A stretch of DNA of 64,000 nucleotides from Enterococcus canis NBRC 100695 (GCF_001544375.1 NZ_BCQJ01000003.1:306385-370384); one strand, 5' to 3'; positions 52,797-62,316 are shown, counted from the stretch's first letter. Notes: generated from the sequence alone by a model not told the origin. Made by a program: numbers and translations.

Positions 52797-53501
52797 TTCT
52801 TTTTTGATATTAGGTTCCCCTAATTGCTCTAAATAGCCATCAATTGAGCCATAAGTCTCGTCTAGCTGTGCAAAAGCTGCTTGCAGATAGTCAGCTTTGA
52901 CTTCATAGGCTGTTTTTAAGCTAGCCAATTGACGTTGAGTAGCACCTGCTGCAGCTGCCTCTTGTAAAACCACTTCATTAGCGGCTTGACGGGCCTGATT
53001 AGTGACTAAATAATCTTCCATAATCAGCGTCCGAGGTATGCCTAACGCTTCTAAGGCCAAGGCTGCGGCTACCCCCGTCCGGTCTTTACCCGCAAAACAG
53101 TGGAACAGAACCGTGTCGCCACTGGCTAATGTTTCAAAAAAAGCGCGAAACCCCTTTTGAGCAGTTGCATCAATAATTAACTGTTGATAGATTGCTTGCA
53201 TTTTTTCATCAATGACTGCGATGTCCCACTTCAAAAAATTCTCACGACTAGTATCATCGGGGATAGTGGCCATCAAATCGATGGGCAGATGATTGACTCC
53301 TGGCAAATTGTCATCCGGTCGTAACAGTTGTTCTCGGGGACGTCTAAGGTCCACAATTTGCGTCAAACCATGCTGAGACAATAGCACCGTTGCTTCTTGA
53401 TCTAACGCTACTACTTCGCCAGAACGCAGCAAAGATTTACCGATAACCTGCCCAGAAGTGGTCCTTAGTCCTTTTAAATCACGAAAATTTACAAGATTCA
53501 T
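52761..53501 (-). CDS. Tyrosine/serine protein phosphatase
   Basis: The product is 246 residues with the Cys-based P-loop HCFAGKDRTGVAAAL (nucleophile Cys, then Arg) and an N-terminal NFRDLKGLRT. This is the bacterial tyrosine-phosphatase group that includes Listeria LipA-like enzymes, some acting on phosphoinositides. No signal peptide is visible. Its 3' end overlaps DUF92 on the other strand. Confidence 0.88.
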   Translation of the reverse strand: MNLVNFRDLKGLRTTSGQVIGKSLLRSGEVVALDQEATVLLSQHGLTQIVDLRRPREQLLRPDDNLPGVNHLPIDLMATIPDDTSRENFLKWDIAVIDEKMQAIYQQLIIDATAQKGFRAFFETLASGDTVLFHCFAGKDRTGVAAALALEALGIPRTLIMEDYLVTNQARQAANEVVLQEAAAAGATQRQLASLKTAYEVKADYLQAAFAQLDETYGSIDGYLEQLGEPNIKKELQKIYLQEPGK

Positions 53502-53551
53502 TGCAGTTCCCCACCTTTCTCCCTCAGTATAACAAATCCCTGGTACGCGTC

Positions 53552-53586
53552 AAAAAAAAATCTTCCAACCACAGCGGGTTAGAAGA
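53552..53586 (-). terminator. Terminator of nagB
   Basis: TCTTCTAACC/GGTTGGAAGA stem with one G-T pair followed by nine T on the minus strand. Confidence 0.88.
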
Positions 53587-53598
53587 TCTATCGTTTCA

Positions 53599-54303
53599 TT
53601 AGCTTAATTTGCTAGCTGCTGCTTCATCAATGATAACCACTACATCATCATGATTTTGGAGTACGCTTGCTGGCAAGTGTGTTGTAACAGGTCCTTCGAT
53701 CATGCCTTTGATTGCGTCAGCTTTGCCTTCGCCAAAAGCCATCAACAAGATTTTTTTACTCTTCATAATAGAAGCGATTCCCATAGATAAAGCTTCTTTA
53801 GGCATATCGTCTTCGCTGGCAAAGTAAACTTTGTTAGCGTCAATTGTTGATTGCGTTAATTTCACCACATGGGTTGTTTCTTCAAAAGAAGTTCCTGGTT
53901 CGTTGAAACCGATATGGCCATTATGACCGATACCTAACACTTGGATGTCAATTGGATGTTCTGCAATCACGCCATCGTAACGTTGGCATTCAGCCTCTAA
54001 ATCAGTTGCCAAACCATTTGGTACAAAGACTTCTTTAAATGGTTTTTTGTTGAATAAATGGTCAAACATGAAGTAGTGGTAGCTTTGGTCATCATCTGGT
54101 CCTAAGCCCACATACTCATCTAAGTTGATAGAAGTCATATTGGAAAAATCAAGATCACTTGCTACCATTTCGTTATACATCGTTACTGGCGTACTACCTG
54201 TTGCCAAACCTAATACTTTTGCGTCTGCTTGGATACCGTCGCGAATGATCTCAAATGCTTTTTTGCCGCCTTCTGCTGCGTCTTTTACACGAATAACTTT
54301 CAT
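53599..54303 (-). CDS. nagB: Glucosamine-6-phosphate deaminase
   Basis: The product is 234 residues with [15 protein letters not shown], the catalytic Asp in NLDEYVGL and the [14 protein letters not shown] loop. It converts glucosamine-6-phosphate to fructose-6-phosphate and ammonium. This is the short Firmicute form without the E. coli allosteric tail. It is a single gene with a NagR-like operator in front. Confidence 0.96.
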   Translation of the reverse strand: MKVIRVKDAAEGGKKAFEIIRDGIQADAKVLGLATGSTPVTMYNEMVASDLDFSNMTSINLDEYVGLGPDDDQSYHYFMFDHLFNKKPFKEVFVPNGLATDLEAECQRYDGVIAEHPIDIQVLGIGHNGHIGFNEPGTSFEETTHVVKLTQSTIDANKVYFASEDDMPKEALSMGIASIMKSKKILLMAFGEGKADAIKGMIEGPVTTHLPASVLQNHDDVVVIIDEAAASKLS

Positions 54304-54328
54304 GAATTACCGCTCCTTGTCCTATCAA

Positions 54329-54348
54329 TTTGGTATAGCCCAATTATA
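54329..54348 (-). promoter_or_regulatory. nagB -10 with overlapping NagR-like operator
   Basis: TATAAT (54343-54348) on the minus strand overlaps TTGGGCTATACCAA (54330-54343), one mismatch from the NagR-type palindrome TTGGTCTATACCAA. A GntR-family NagR repressor responsive to aminosugar phosphate is inferred; no nagR gene is in the window. Confidence 0.6.
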
Positions 54349-54404
54349 GCACGCACCGTCAGCCTTGACTAGTATTTCCTATCGATCTAGACCAAATTTT
54401 TGCA

Positions 54405-54435
54405 AAAAAAAGGCTGACTTCGTTAAAAGTCAGCT
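54405..54435 (-). terminator. Terminator of the exopolysaccharide operon
   Basis: AAGCTGACTTTTAACGAAGTCAGCC hairpin read on the minus strand in two arms (AGCTGACTT / AAGTCAGC-C), followed by eight T, just after the GH8 stop codon. Confidence 0.85.
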
Positions 54436-54442
54436 TTTCGAG

Positions 54443-55546
54443 TTATTTCACCGGATACATCCACAGGGTCACTAAAACTTTCAGTGTCTCGTTATAATAA
54501 TTATCTCCTTGAATTGGTTCGGCAATCACCCAGTTTTGCGAAGTAATCAAACCACTATAAGCAGCATCCTGTTTCCCCGCCAATAACAAGGGTGCCGAGA
54601 AGGCCAGCGACTGATAGTCCTGCAATGGTTTGCCTTTTAGCGTATAGCCTGCATAAACAACGGTCTGCTCATTAAAAAATGGCAACATTTTATCTAACAA
54701 TTTTCGTGAGCCTTCATCGTCGGAAAGTGCTAGCCGCATCGGAATCCGACAAGCATTATCTGAATAATCCCCATCATAGGCATTGCTAACCTCATTGGCT
54801 TTAGCTGGCGTCACCTTTTCCCCGATCCAAGCAAAATCCGGGATCAGCCCCGTTTTATCATCACTAAGTTCTGTCAATAACGCTAGTCCCCGCGTCTTGA
54901 CCTGCTGCCAAAAAGCGTCTTGCGTGAAGTCATAAAACTTTTCGAAATAGCTAGGCATCACATCCGATGGGCGCAACAAGGTGCTAGCTTTTTTATCAAC
55001 AGTCGCCCAATCCCCCACCGTCAAAAAACCAGTTTCAGGGTTGTAATTATACTGCTGAATACTGGTTAACAGCTGCTGCGCTAGCTGCTGATAACCACTA
55101 TCAGGCCAAAGTTCGGCCGCTAGCACGAGGGCGTAGGCAATATCCAAATCACCATCAGTAGCATTGTGTTGACTCACCGATTGCCACCCTTGTTTCGTTT
55201 CTTCCTGCTTCCAGGCCATCAAAGCATTGGTATCACTAAGTTGATGGGCCTGATAATAAGCCACTAGCTCTTTAAACTCCGTTTCTGTCGCAAAACCTTT
55301 TTCGGCTGCTAGAACGGTAATCACCATCCCATAGCCCTGCGCTTCGGAAAGGGCGGTTTGTTTACCGGCTGTGGTATTGACGTAGCTGCCTACTGCCGCT
55401 GGGCGAACATAAGCATTCCGCCAATCTTCGTAGGCTTTGATTTGAATTCTTTGATCATTCGCTGAAATACTCATAAATAAGATCCCTATATAAGAGACCA
55501 GCAGTACAGCCGCGATGCCCCAAAGGACGAGTGGTTTTCGTTTCAT
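54443..55546 (-). CDS. Membrane-anchored glycoside hydrolase family 8 (endoglucanase-like)
   Basis: The product is 367 residues. An N-terminal signal-anchor helix (about 6-27) precedes a GH8 alpha/alpha barrel. The proton donor Glu68 lies in ALSEAQGYGM and the acidic motif is DGDLDIAYAL (131-140); DYSDNACRIPMRLAL is also typical. It should act outside the cell on beta-1,4 or mixed-linkage glucan (or related chains). Ending the operon after a GT2 synthase, it parallels BcsZ in cellulose operons, where hydrolysis tunes export or length. Polymer identity is inferred, not read. Confidence 0.88.
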   Translation of the reverse strand: MKRKPLVLWGIAAVLLVSYIGILFMSISANDQRIQIKAYEDWRNAYVRPAAVGSYVNTTAGKQTALSEAQGYGMVITVLAAEKGFATETEFKELVAYYQAHQLSDTNALMAWKQEETKQGWQSVSQHNATDGDLDIAYALVLAAELWPDSGYQQLAQQLLTSIQQYNYNPETGFLTVGDWATVDKKASTLLRPSDVMPSYFEKFYDFTQDAFWQQVKTRGLALLTELSDDKTGLIPDFAWIGEKVTPAKANEVSNAYDGDYSDNACRIPMRLALSDDEGSRKLLDKMLPFFNEQTVVYAGYTLKGKPLQDYQSLAFSAPLLLAGKQDAAYSGLITSQNWVIAEPIQGDNYYNETLKVLVTLWMYPVK

Positions 55547-55560
55547 GCTGGTCTCCCTCC

Positions 55561-56871
55561 TTAATCGTTGAATCGCTGTGTTTTATACCATTTTGTGCCA
55601 TCTCGTTTTAAAATACGGTCTAACATCAGTGAGAAAAAGGCGACTAATGACACCATTAAAAACAGTTGTGAATAAGTAAAATACGAGGCCACCGAATAAA
55701 GAAAATTCTCGGTAGTCGCTTGTCCATACTGACTAACTAAAGCAATGTTGATTTGCAGCAGATAGATAGCGAACATCAAGGCCCAGTTAACTAACAAAAT
55801 CGCGGCAATTTGCCGATTACCTCCCCCAAAAGTAAAGGGTAGCTGCATCGGAATCCCGACAAAATTCATAAACATCACCACCAAATTTGCTAAAAAAATC
55901 AAATTGGAAACGACAATCGCAAAATTGAACCAAAAGAAGGTATTGACATAATAAAAGACTTCCCATTTGATGCGCCAATTACTACGATCTATTAGATGGT
56001 GGAGATTGCTGGTGATTACTTCATAATTGCCCTTAGCCCACCGTTTTCGCTGATAGTAATACACTTTGACCGTCTCTGGCTCTTGCTGAAAGGCCTCCGA
56101 TTGAGGTGCTAAGGCAATCAGCAGGCCTTTCTCCATCAGCTTAAAGGACAAGGCCGTGTCTTCCGTCAAGGCACCATTATCCCAGCCACCGATTTCTTTC
56201 GCATAGCGCGTTTGGATAATAAAGTTGGTCCCCGGAATGTGACCAATTTTAAACAACTGCCACAAGCCGGTGTGTTGAATCCGTTGACTGGTAACAACTT
56301 CCAAATTGATACAACGGGTTAAAAAGTTTTGTTTATAATTCCGCGTCTTATTCCGACCGAAAACAGCCGTATAACGTTCCGGATCCTCTAAGCCTTTTTT
56401 GACTAGGAAATAGAGGGCATTTTGCTCCGGCATGGCGTCAGCGTCATACACACAAAGCCACTCCCCCTGCGCATCCGCCAGCGCATCATTTAGCACACCA
56501 GCTTTCCCACCAGTTCCTGTCCGCTCAATGATGCGAACATTAAAGCCTTGGTATTCCTCTCGCGAAATCAGTTCCTGCGCCTCGGCATAGGTATTGTCAT
56601 CACAGTTATCGGCAAAAACCATGATCTCCATTTTTTCTTTTGGATAATTCATCCGTAAAATTGACTTCACGGTATCCTTGATCACCAGCTCCTCATTATG
56701 AGCAGGCACGACGATGGTCACCACGGGATAGCGGGACAAGGGCGGCAATTCTCTCGTGGGCCGTTTTAAATGAGTCAGTAAAAAGCGCACCGCTCCAAAC
56801 AAGGTCAACAAGGAGAAGAAAACCGAGATCCAAATGGAAACAATCGTAAAAATCAACATTCCTCTAGCCAC
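55561..56871 (-). CDS. Processive family 2 glycosyltransferase (BcsA/IcaA-like synthase)
   Basis: The product is 436 residues: one N-terminal helix (about 7-33), a GT-A domain (about 48-300) and three to four C-terminal helices. All processive-synthase motifs are present: Asp in ADNCDD (88-92), DAD (143-145), TED (236-238) and QRKRW (274-278). No PilZ domain follows, unlike cellulose synthase BcsA. It would polymerise and export a beta-glycan from a UDP-sugar. It starts with GTG behind GGAGG, overlapping the 44-aa ORF by eight bases, and ends 14 bp before the GH8 gene. Confidence 0.9.
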   Translation of the reverse strand: MARGMLIFTIVSIWISVFFSLLTLFGAVRFLLTHLKRPTRELPPLSRYPVVTIVVPAHNEELVIKDTVKSILRMNYPKEKMEIMVFADNCDDNTYAEAQELISREEYQGFNVRIIERTGTGGKAGVLNDALADAQGEWLCVYDADAMPEQNALYFLVKKGLEDPERYTAVFGRNKTRNYKQNFLTRCINLEVVTSQRIQHTGLWQLFKIGHIPGTNFIIQTRYAKEIGGWDNGALTEDTALSFKLMEKGLLIALAPQSEAFQQEPETVKVYYYQRKRWAKGNYEVITSNLHHLIDRSNWRIKWEVFYYVNTFFWFNFAIVVSNLIFLANLVVMFMNFVGIPMQLPFTFGGGNRQIAAILLVNWALMFAIYLLQINIALVSQYGQATTENFLYSVASYFTYSQLFLMVSLVAFFSLMLDRILKRDGTKWYKTQRFND

Positions 56872-56998
56872 GGAGATTCCTCCTTTTGAAATAGCGCCAG
56901 ACCCTTGATTGGATCACTAATGAGCAGATAAATAGCGCGACAGTGATGATAAAAAACAAGGCGGTCACAATGATACTCAACCAATAAAAAATTCGCAT
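56864..56998 (-). CDS. 44-aa membrane peptide of the exopolysaccharide operon
   Basis: A short frame from ATG 56998 to TAG 56864: MRIFYWLSIIVTALFFIITV, continuing as one hydrophobic helix to about residue 29, then a basic tail (SRVWRYFKRRNLRG). AGGAGG is seven bases upstream of the ATG and the end overlaps the GT2 start by eight bases, so it is almost surely translated and coupled. No family is recognised. By position it might be a small synthase accessory subunit, as PgaD or IcaD are for their GT2 partners, though those are larger. Confidence 0.72.
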   Translation of the reverse strand: MRIFYWLSIIVTALFFIITVALFICSLVIQSRVWRYFKRRNLRG

Positions 56999-57009
56999 AT
57001 CAGGGCCTC

Positions 57010-57867
57010 CTATACGATATATTCTTCTGCTAAATCCGTTTCAGCTTGACGGTTCAATTTACCTAAAACCTGCTCCGGCGTTAATTGGCTGTCACTCTCC
57101 ACCACAAGTAGCCCACTGCGAATCGTGATATCCTGGTCATGATCAAAAGGGATCAGACCCATCTGGGTTTTAGTCACTTGATTCAGTTCTTCAATTTCAC
57201 CAATACAATCTGCATTAAAGAGTGGGGTAATCACGACAAAGGCTCCCTCATCGACATAAAAAAGCTGTTCTTCTGGCAAGCGGATCACAGTTAAATCATC
57301 CGCCAAAATCGTCAATAGCTCATTGGTACGTGATTCGCTTTGATAGCGGTATTGATCCAAAAAGTCTACAAAAAACAGTGAGATCGCTAGCCTTCGTTGC
57401 TTGCTGGGACGCAGAGAAATACTTGTTAAGAATCGTTGATAGGTTTCATTAAATGCCGTCAGACTGCCTAACTGTGTTAAAGCATCGGTATTTTTTAAAT
57501 AAGCTACTACATCGCGGCGATTGCCAATGAGCTGGTTTCGTAAAAAAATATCCGTTTTAAGCCAATAACCTACCAATGAAAAAACGGGCACGATAAAAAT
57601 CAGATAATTCTTCAACCAAGGGCTCATAACCACGGGATAAAAATAGAGGATAAATGCGCCAATCGCCATCATGATCATGGAGATGATTACGACAAAAAGT
57701 GAAGTCCCCATCATCCCAAAAATGATACCTAGCAAGACCAAAACATTTACATAATAGAACGTCTGCCCATCTACATAATGATACAAGAGTAAATTATGTG
57801 CTAAGACTAGAATCATTAGCAAAATGACACCTACTTCTAGCGGGATTTTGTAGCGTAAGTTTTTCAT
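57010..57867 (-). CDS. Membrane protein with degenerate GGDEF domain
   Basis: The product is 285 residues: four membrane helices (about 9-30, 37-53, 55-78 and 86-103) and a cytoplasmic domain that keeps the GGDEF frame, with NTDALTQLGSLTAF (126-139; compare DxLTxLxNRxxF) and FFVDFLDQY (165-173; compare DIDxFK). The signature itself reads DEGAF (206-210) in place of GGDEF, so cyclase activity is unlikely. It leads an operon with a GT2, a 44-aa peptide and a GH8, suggesting a sensor or scaffold for polysaccharide synthesis. Binding of a nucleotide remains possible. Confidence 0.82.
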   Translation of the reverse strand: MKNLRYKIPLEVGVILLMILVLAHNLLLYHYVDGQTFYYVNVLVLLGIIFGMMGTSLFVVIISMIMMAIGAFILYFYPVVMSPWLKNYLIFIVPVFSLVGYWLKTDIFLRNQLIGNRRDVVAYLKNTDALTQLGSLTAFNETYQRFLTSISLRPSKQRRLAISLFFVDFLDQYRYQSESRTNELLTILADDLTVIRLPEEQLFYVDEGAFVVITPLFNADCIGEIEELNQVTKTQMGLIPFDHDQDITIRSGLLVVESDSQLTPEQVLGKLNRQAETDLAEEYIV

Positions 57868-57888
57868 GGCATTCCCTCCTTTTCCTTT

Positions 57889-57918
57889 AGACTAGCGAAA
57901 AATAAACTAAATCACCAA
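57889..57918 (-). promoter_or_regulatory. Possible promoter of the exopolysaccharide operon
   Basis: Minus-strand TTGGTG (57913-57918), 18 bp, TAGTCT (57889-57894), about 22 bp ahead of the start codon of the degenerate-GGDEF gene. Both hexamers deviate from consensus, so expression may depend on an activator. Confidence 0.35.
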
Positions 57919-57930
57919 CTTTTTGCCTTA

Positions 57931-58527
57931 TTACTGGGAAAAAGCCTTTTCTCGGAGCTGAAATAGTTTTTGTAGCTGCTGAACTGTCGTGCGCTTTTCC
58001 GATAGCGGCGGCAACTTGTCCAGTGAAAAGTAAGCACTTTGAGTCGTTTCACTGTTTTCGATGAAGCGACCAGAAACTGGTTCACAAGCGAAAATCAATT
58101 TATAGTACTGGGAAAGTTGCGGAATATCTGAACGCAAATTCGTATCAAAAACGGCCAATAAACCGGCGACTGTGACTGTCAGTCCTGTTTCTTCCAGTAC
58201 TTCTTTTTGAACATTTTGACTGGGCGAAACACCGATCTCCGCATATCCCCCCGGCAGCGACCAGCGTCCGCTGGCAGTGTCTTGGACTAGTAATACTTTG
58301 TCGCCTTCTGTAATAAAGCCCCGCACATCGACTTTGGGGGTAGGGTAACCAGAATCCGCTACGAGCTCTTGAATAGTCGCCACATCTGTTTTCCCCACTT
58401 CTGCCAATAACATCGTCGCCAGTTCATATAATTCCTGATAGCGTTCTTGATCAAAGACATCCTTGCCATACATTAAACCCGCTTGAGCAAGGGCTAAAAT
58501 TCGCTGATAGCTTTGTAATTTTTCCAA
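57931..58527 (-). CDS. NUDIX hydrolase with N-terminal NUDIX_N domain
   Basis: The product is about 198 residues: a helical N-terminal domain (LQSYQRILALAQAGLMYGKD, about 1-60) known from NUDIX_N (PF12535) proteins, and a NUDIX fold with GGYAEIGVSPSQNVQKEVLE ending EETGL. Relatives hydrolyse ADP-ribose or nucleoside diphosphate derivatives. TTG 58527 is the likely start because GAGGTGA lies five bases before it; the GTG at 58536 is inside that site. Confidence 0.85.
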   Translation of the reverse strand: MEKLQSYQRILALAQAGLMYGKDVFDQERYQELYELATMLLAEVGKTDVATIQELVADSGYPTPKVDVRGFITEGDKVLLVQDTASGRWSLPGGYAEIGVSPSQNVQKEVLEETGLTVTVAGLLAVFDTNLRSDIPQLSQYYKLIFACEPVSGRFIENSETTQSAYFSLDKLPPLSEKRTTVQQLQKLFQLREKAFSQ

Positions 58528-58563
58528 TTTCCTCACCTCTTTGCTTTAGTCTATCGAAAAATA

Positions 58564-58593
58564 CAAAAAAAGTCTGAGGATATCCCTCAGACT
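58564..58593 (-). terminator. Terminator of the mtl operon
   Basis: AGTCTGAGG/CCTCAGACT with a five-base loop and a run of seven T on the minus strand, right after the mtlD stop codon. Confidence 0.93.
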
Positions 58594-58600
58594 CGTGAAT

Positions 58601-59737
58601 TTAAGCCTCGACTGCTTTTTCAATAGCGGTCAGTAATGTTGGATCAGTTAATTTAGTGACCTCTTTAATCACTTCTGGCAAACTTTGTGCTTTAAGCATG
58701 GTTTGCAGCTTGACGCTTTCTTCATCAGTTGGGTCATTATAATGGAAAACTTTCGCTACTGTGTCTACCAAATGATCATAGTTCAAACCACGATCATGCA
58801 GCTCACGAATTGGCCGAATAAAGCGTTCATCGTAGCCAAGTTTACGAATCGGCGTGCGGGCTACGCGAGTAATCGCATCTGAAATATAGGGATTTTGAAA
58901 GCGGCCGATAATCTTATTGATATATTGTTGATGCGTTGCCGGATCGAAATCCCACTTATGAATCAACAAGTCCCCTGTTTCCTCCAGCACAGCCTGTAAC
59001 TGAGTTAGGACGCGTTCATCCTTGATAGCCTCATCAATCGTTTGATAATCGTAGAAAGCGCCAGTATAAGCCGTTGTCGCATGCCCCGTATTTACGGAGA
59101 ATAATTTACGTTCAATATATGGTTCTAAATCAGCCACATAGTGCACACCGTTTAAGCGCAGATCCACTCCTTTACTTTGGGTTTCATCAATCACCCATTC
59201 AGAAAAAGGTTCAACGGAAACAAATAGCGGATCCTCATGATGTTGAATGGGCACAATACGATCGACTGCCGCATTAGGGAAGCCCACCGTTTCCTCAACG
59301 TAAGCTTGCTCTGCAGGTTCTAAAAAGGCCATAACCTTGTCCTTTAGAAAAGCCGAGCCTCCAATCATATTTTCACAGGCAATCACATCAAAAGCGGGCT
59401 TTCCTTGACGGAAACGTTCTTGAATGCCCTTAGCAATCAACTCTGCGATAAAAGGCAAAATATTAGGGCCAATCGCCGTTGTCACGATATCGGCTGCCGC
59501 AATCGCCGCCACCACAGCTTCCGGTTCCTGCTGATTATTAAGTCCGGTCACATTCGTCACCGTCATCCGTTCTTTCTTTTCATCCGCCAGCTCAATCTCA
59601 TAGGTACCGCGGGCTTTCAAGGCATCAATAATCGTTTCATTGATATCAACAAAGGTGATAGCAAAACCGTTTTGCGAAAGAATTTCGCCAATAAAACCGC
59701 GACCGATATTGCCGGCGCCAAAGTGAACTGCTTTCAT
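58601..59737 (-). CDS. mtlD: Mannitol-1-phosphate 5-dehydrogenase
   Basis: The product is 378 residues with an N-terminal Rossmann motif [15 protein letters not shown] and the family Lys/His region ([17 protein letters not shown]). It oxidises mannitol-1-phosphate to fructose-6-phosphate with NAD+. It shares one base with the end of the mtlF gene (stop/start overlap) and ends the operon. Confidence 0.96.
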   Translation of the reverse strand: MKAVHFGAGNIGRGFIGEILSQNGFAITFVDINETIIDALKARGTYEIELADEKKERMTVTNVTGLNNQQEPEAVVAAIAAADIVTTAIGPNILPFIAELIAKGIQERFRQGKPAFDVIACENMIGGSAFLKDKVMAFLEPAEQAYVEETVGFPNAAVDRIVPIQHHEDPLFVSVEPFSEWVIDETQSKGVDLRLNGVHYVADLEPYIERKLFSVNTGHATTAYTGAFYDYQTIDEAIKDERVLTQLQAVLEETGDLLIHKWDFDPATHQQYINKIIGRFQNPYISDAITRVARTPIRKLGYDERFIRPIRELHDRGLNYDHLVDTVAKVFHYNDPTDEESVKLQTMLKAQSLPEVIKEVTKLTDPTLLTAIEKAVEA

Positions 59738-60180
59738 TAGGCTTCTACCTCCTCTAACATTGCGGCAATTGCTTCTTTCGAATCCGCATTCGCCAAGCGA
59801 ACCACATTCTCAACATCCGAACAGAAAATCGCGATTTTAGAAAGTAGGTCTAAATGTTCATCACCAATACCTGCGATCCCAAAAATGACCATTGCCAGTT
59901 TTTCTTCGGTACCGGTTGTATCAAAATCCACCCCTTCTGGAATTTGAATCACAGAGATCCCCGTCTTCTTCACAAATTTTTTGGCTTCGTCAGTACCGTG
60001 GGGAATTGCGACAAAGTTTCCCATATAGGTAGAAACTAAGTTGTCTCGTTCAATCATCGCCTCGACGTAAGCCGCCTCAACGCAACCGGCATCAACTAAT
60101 AACTGTCCCGCGGCTTGAATAGCTTTGTCCTTGGTTGGATAGCTTTGGTTTAATAAAATCATGGATGTGTCTAACTTCAT
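59737..60180 (-). CDS. mtlF: PTS mannitol-specific EIIA component
   Basis: The product is 147 residues of the EIIA(Mtl/Fru) fold. The phosphorylated His lies in [16 protein letters not shown], with the second conserved region [17 protein letters not shown]. It passes phosphate from HPr to the EIIB part of MtlA. Confidence 0.95.
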   Translation of the reverse strand: MKLDTSMILLNQSYPTKDKAIQAAGQLLVDAGCVEAAYVEAMIERDNLVSTYMGNFVAIPHGTDEAKKFVKKTGISVIQIPEGVDFDTTGTEEKLAMVIFGIAGIGDEHLDLLSKIAIFCSDVENVVRLANADSKEAIAAMLEEVEA

Positions 60181-60191
60181 GTGGCATTCTC

Positions 60192-62252
60192 CTAATCTAT
60201 ATTTCGTATTTCCCCAACGAAGAGGGAGCTAAGTAGCTGATAAATAATTTCTTTAGAGCCATGTTTGTAAATCTCGGTATTCAAGTCGCTTTCAATGACC
60301 GAACTGCTGATTTTTCCTAATAAATGTTGATCTTCCGGTGATAAGGGATCCGGTGCCAGCATTAGTAAAATTCGTTTCAGTTCGATACTCTGCTTATCCA
60401 TGCCTAATATCGGGAAAGTCTGATCTAATTCATAAATACCAAAGTAAGGCATTTTGACCCAAGCATTGGCACTGTGGAATAAGGCAATATTGGAATTAGG
60501 AATACCAATCGGTGCCACTAAATAGCGTTGAATCACCTGCTCAGCGACCTTTTCGGCATCCGTCACGACAAAACCTTCCAGCTCTTTCAGAATAGCCAAG
60601 AGTGTTTCTTCTAAGGTTGCTTGACTCGTAACTTGTTTCAAATCAAACTGTTTCAATAAATTATTGGCAACCTTCATGGTTTGATAAATATCGTCAAATT
60701 CCTCTGCCGATTGTTGCGGAATCACGACTTCTTTTCTGGCTGGCAATTCACTGTTAAACTCTTGTTTGATGTATTGGCGGATCTCTTGAATCTCGTCGTC
60801 CAATAATAATGGCGAAATCACTTTATAAGGCAACTGGAAACCGGGTAGAAAAATCGTCGATAAAATCATATCGTATTGCTCAAAATGAAGCCGCTCCATT
60901 TGTGAAAGGCGGGCAACTTCTACCTGCTCGACTTCCGGTAAGAATTTTAAAATCCGACTTTCTAAAATTTTGGCTGTCCCTACCCCGCTAGAGCATAAAA
61001 CTAAAACCGCTAAATCACGACTACCAGGATTACGTTCCAAGGAGGTCGCAAAGTGGATCACGATATAACCCAATTCATCTTGTGATAGCTCATGCTCAGG
61101 AAAAACTTGTTTTAGGGCTTTTTTGACTCCTAAGTATAATTGATGATACTCATTAATAACTTTTTCTAATAAAGGATTGTGGTGCTGCTGCCCCAATGCC
61201 ACCGGTCGTTTGAGGGCCGCTGCCATATGGGCCATTAAGTCATAAAACAAGGTTTCATCTTTCCGAAAATCGATGCCCGTCTCACCGGCTGTTAGTCGAA
61301 TCAACTCTTTAATCTTATAGGAAAGCTCGACATCAAAAGACTCAAGAAAAATATTCTGAGGAATCTTGTAATTCAAGCCTTCTAGCTGACGGGCAAAGAA
61401 ATTTCGTTCGTTCTCATTGATGGTCTCCCCCAGCTGTTGTTCCATGAAATTCATGATTTGACGCGCCACCTGTAAAGAATCTTTGCGAATCCGGTGGCTA
61501 TCTACCGTTTGAGAGAGCATATGACCACTCACGATACGGTCAATGGAAATCGCTAAAATCAGCAAAATCTGCTGCAATTGGTTATCAATTACTTCTGTAA
61601 AAAGTTTGTCGGGGTTATGCAAAATAATCTGCTTAGCCCAAAACAGTGAACGTGGTGAGACTTGTTGTAGGAAAAAGTTTTGTGGCAGTGGCTGCGCGTC
61701 ACTGGTTAATTGATGCATATATTGGAAAAAGTCGTATTCGTTGACCCGTGTATAAATCAAACTGCTGAGGATTTGACGACGTTCCTTTTCACCACCTACC
61801 ACGATTACGCCCCGCGACTTGCGCCTTTCCAGCTGCAACTGATAATCGGGAAAAGTCGTTTCAATCACTGTCAAATCAGCGTTCACGGTACTAACACTAA
61901 CCTCAAAGTCAATTGCCAAGGCTTCCATCGTCAGTTCTTCTTCCGCTAGTAATAAGACTACAGCCAAAGCTTGCTGGCGCTCTACCGTATCGAAAGCCTC
62001 TTCCTCATCCAGTGAAAGCTTTCGTTTTAACTCTTCGATTTGAAATTCTTCGCCGACTAGACGGTAACCGGCGCCTCGTGGCTTAACGATTTGAATCTGT
62101 AACTGAGCTAGCGTCGCTTCAATACTGGAAATTTCTCGGTAGATGGTACGGCGGCTGACTTGTAGTAGTTGTTTCAATTCTTCTACCGTCACGCCATTGC
62201 GGTATTCCACCAACAACTCCAAAATCTTTTTTTCGCGATATGAAAAGTACAT
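60192..62252 (-). CDS. mtlR: Mannitol operon activator MtlR (PRD regulator)
   Basis: The product is 686 residues: helix-turn-helix (about 5-50, VEELKQLLQVSRRTIYREIS), a second Mga-like helix-turn-helix, two PRD domains (about 195-400), an EIIB(Gat)-like domain with its Cys in VLVLCSSGVGTAKIL and a C-terminal EIIA-like domain with His in NSNIALFHSANAWVKMP. This is the standard MtlR layout, where PTS phosphorylation tunes activity. Start ATG 62252 (MYFSYREKKILELL) follows GGGAGG; the frame to 62300 is unsupported. Confidence 0.94.
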   Translation of the reverse strand: MYFSYREKKILELLVEYRNGVTVEELKQLLQVSRRTIYREISSIEATLAQLQIQIVKPRGAGYRLVGEEFQIEELKRKLSLDEEEAFDTVERQQALAVVLLLAEEELTMEALAIDFEVSVSTVNADLTVIETTFPDYQLQLERRKSRGVIVVGGEKERRQILSSLIYTRVNEYDFFQYMHQLTSDAQPLPQNFFLQQVSPRSLFWAKQIILHNPDKLFTEVIDNQLQQILLILAISIDRIVSGHMLSQTVDSHRIRKDSLQVARQIMNFMEQQLGETINENERNFFARQLEGLNYKIPQNIFLESFDVELSYKIKELIRLTAGETGIDFRKDETLFYDLMAHMAAALKRPVALGQQHHNPLLEKVINEYHQLYLGVKKALKQVFPEHELSQDELGYIVIHFATSLERNPGSRDLAVLVLCSSGVGTAKILESRILKFLPEVEQVEVARLSQMERLHFEQYDMILSTIFLPGFQLPYKVISPLLLDDEIQEIRQYIKQEFNSELPARKEVVIPQQSAEEFDDIYQTMKVANNLLKQFDLKQVTSQATLEETLLAILKELEGFVVTDAEKVAEQVIQRYLVAPIGIPNSNIALFHSANAWVKMPYFGIYELDQTFPILGMDKQSIELKRILLMLAPDPLSPEDQHLLGKISSSVIESDLNTEIYKHGSKEIIYQLLSSLFVGEIRNID

Positions 62253-62277
62253 GGCAACCTCCCTTCTTAAAAACAAC

Positions 62278-62316
62278 GTAAAGCAGTGAAGAAACTCCAC
62301 TGCTCTACGGGTATCT
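62278..62316 (-). terminator. Hairpin between mtlA and mtlR
   Basis: GTAGAGCAGTG/CACTGCTTTAC stem (62278-62308, one G-T pair) followed by GTTGTTTTT on the minus strand. It probably gives partial termination so that mtlA is expressed above mtlRFD. Confidence 0.65.
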
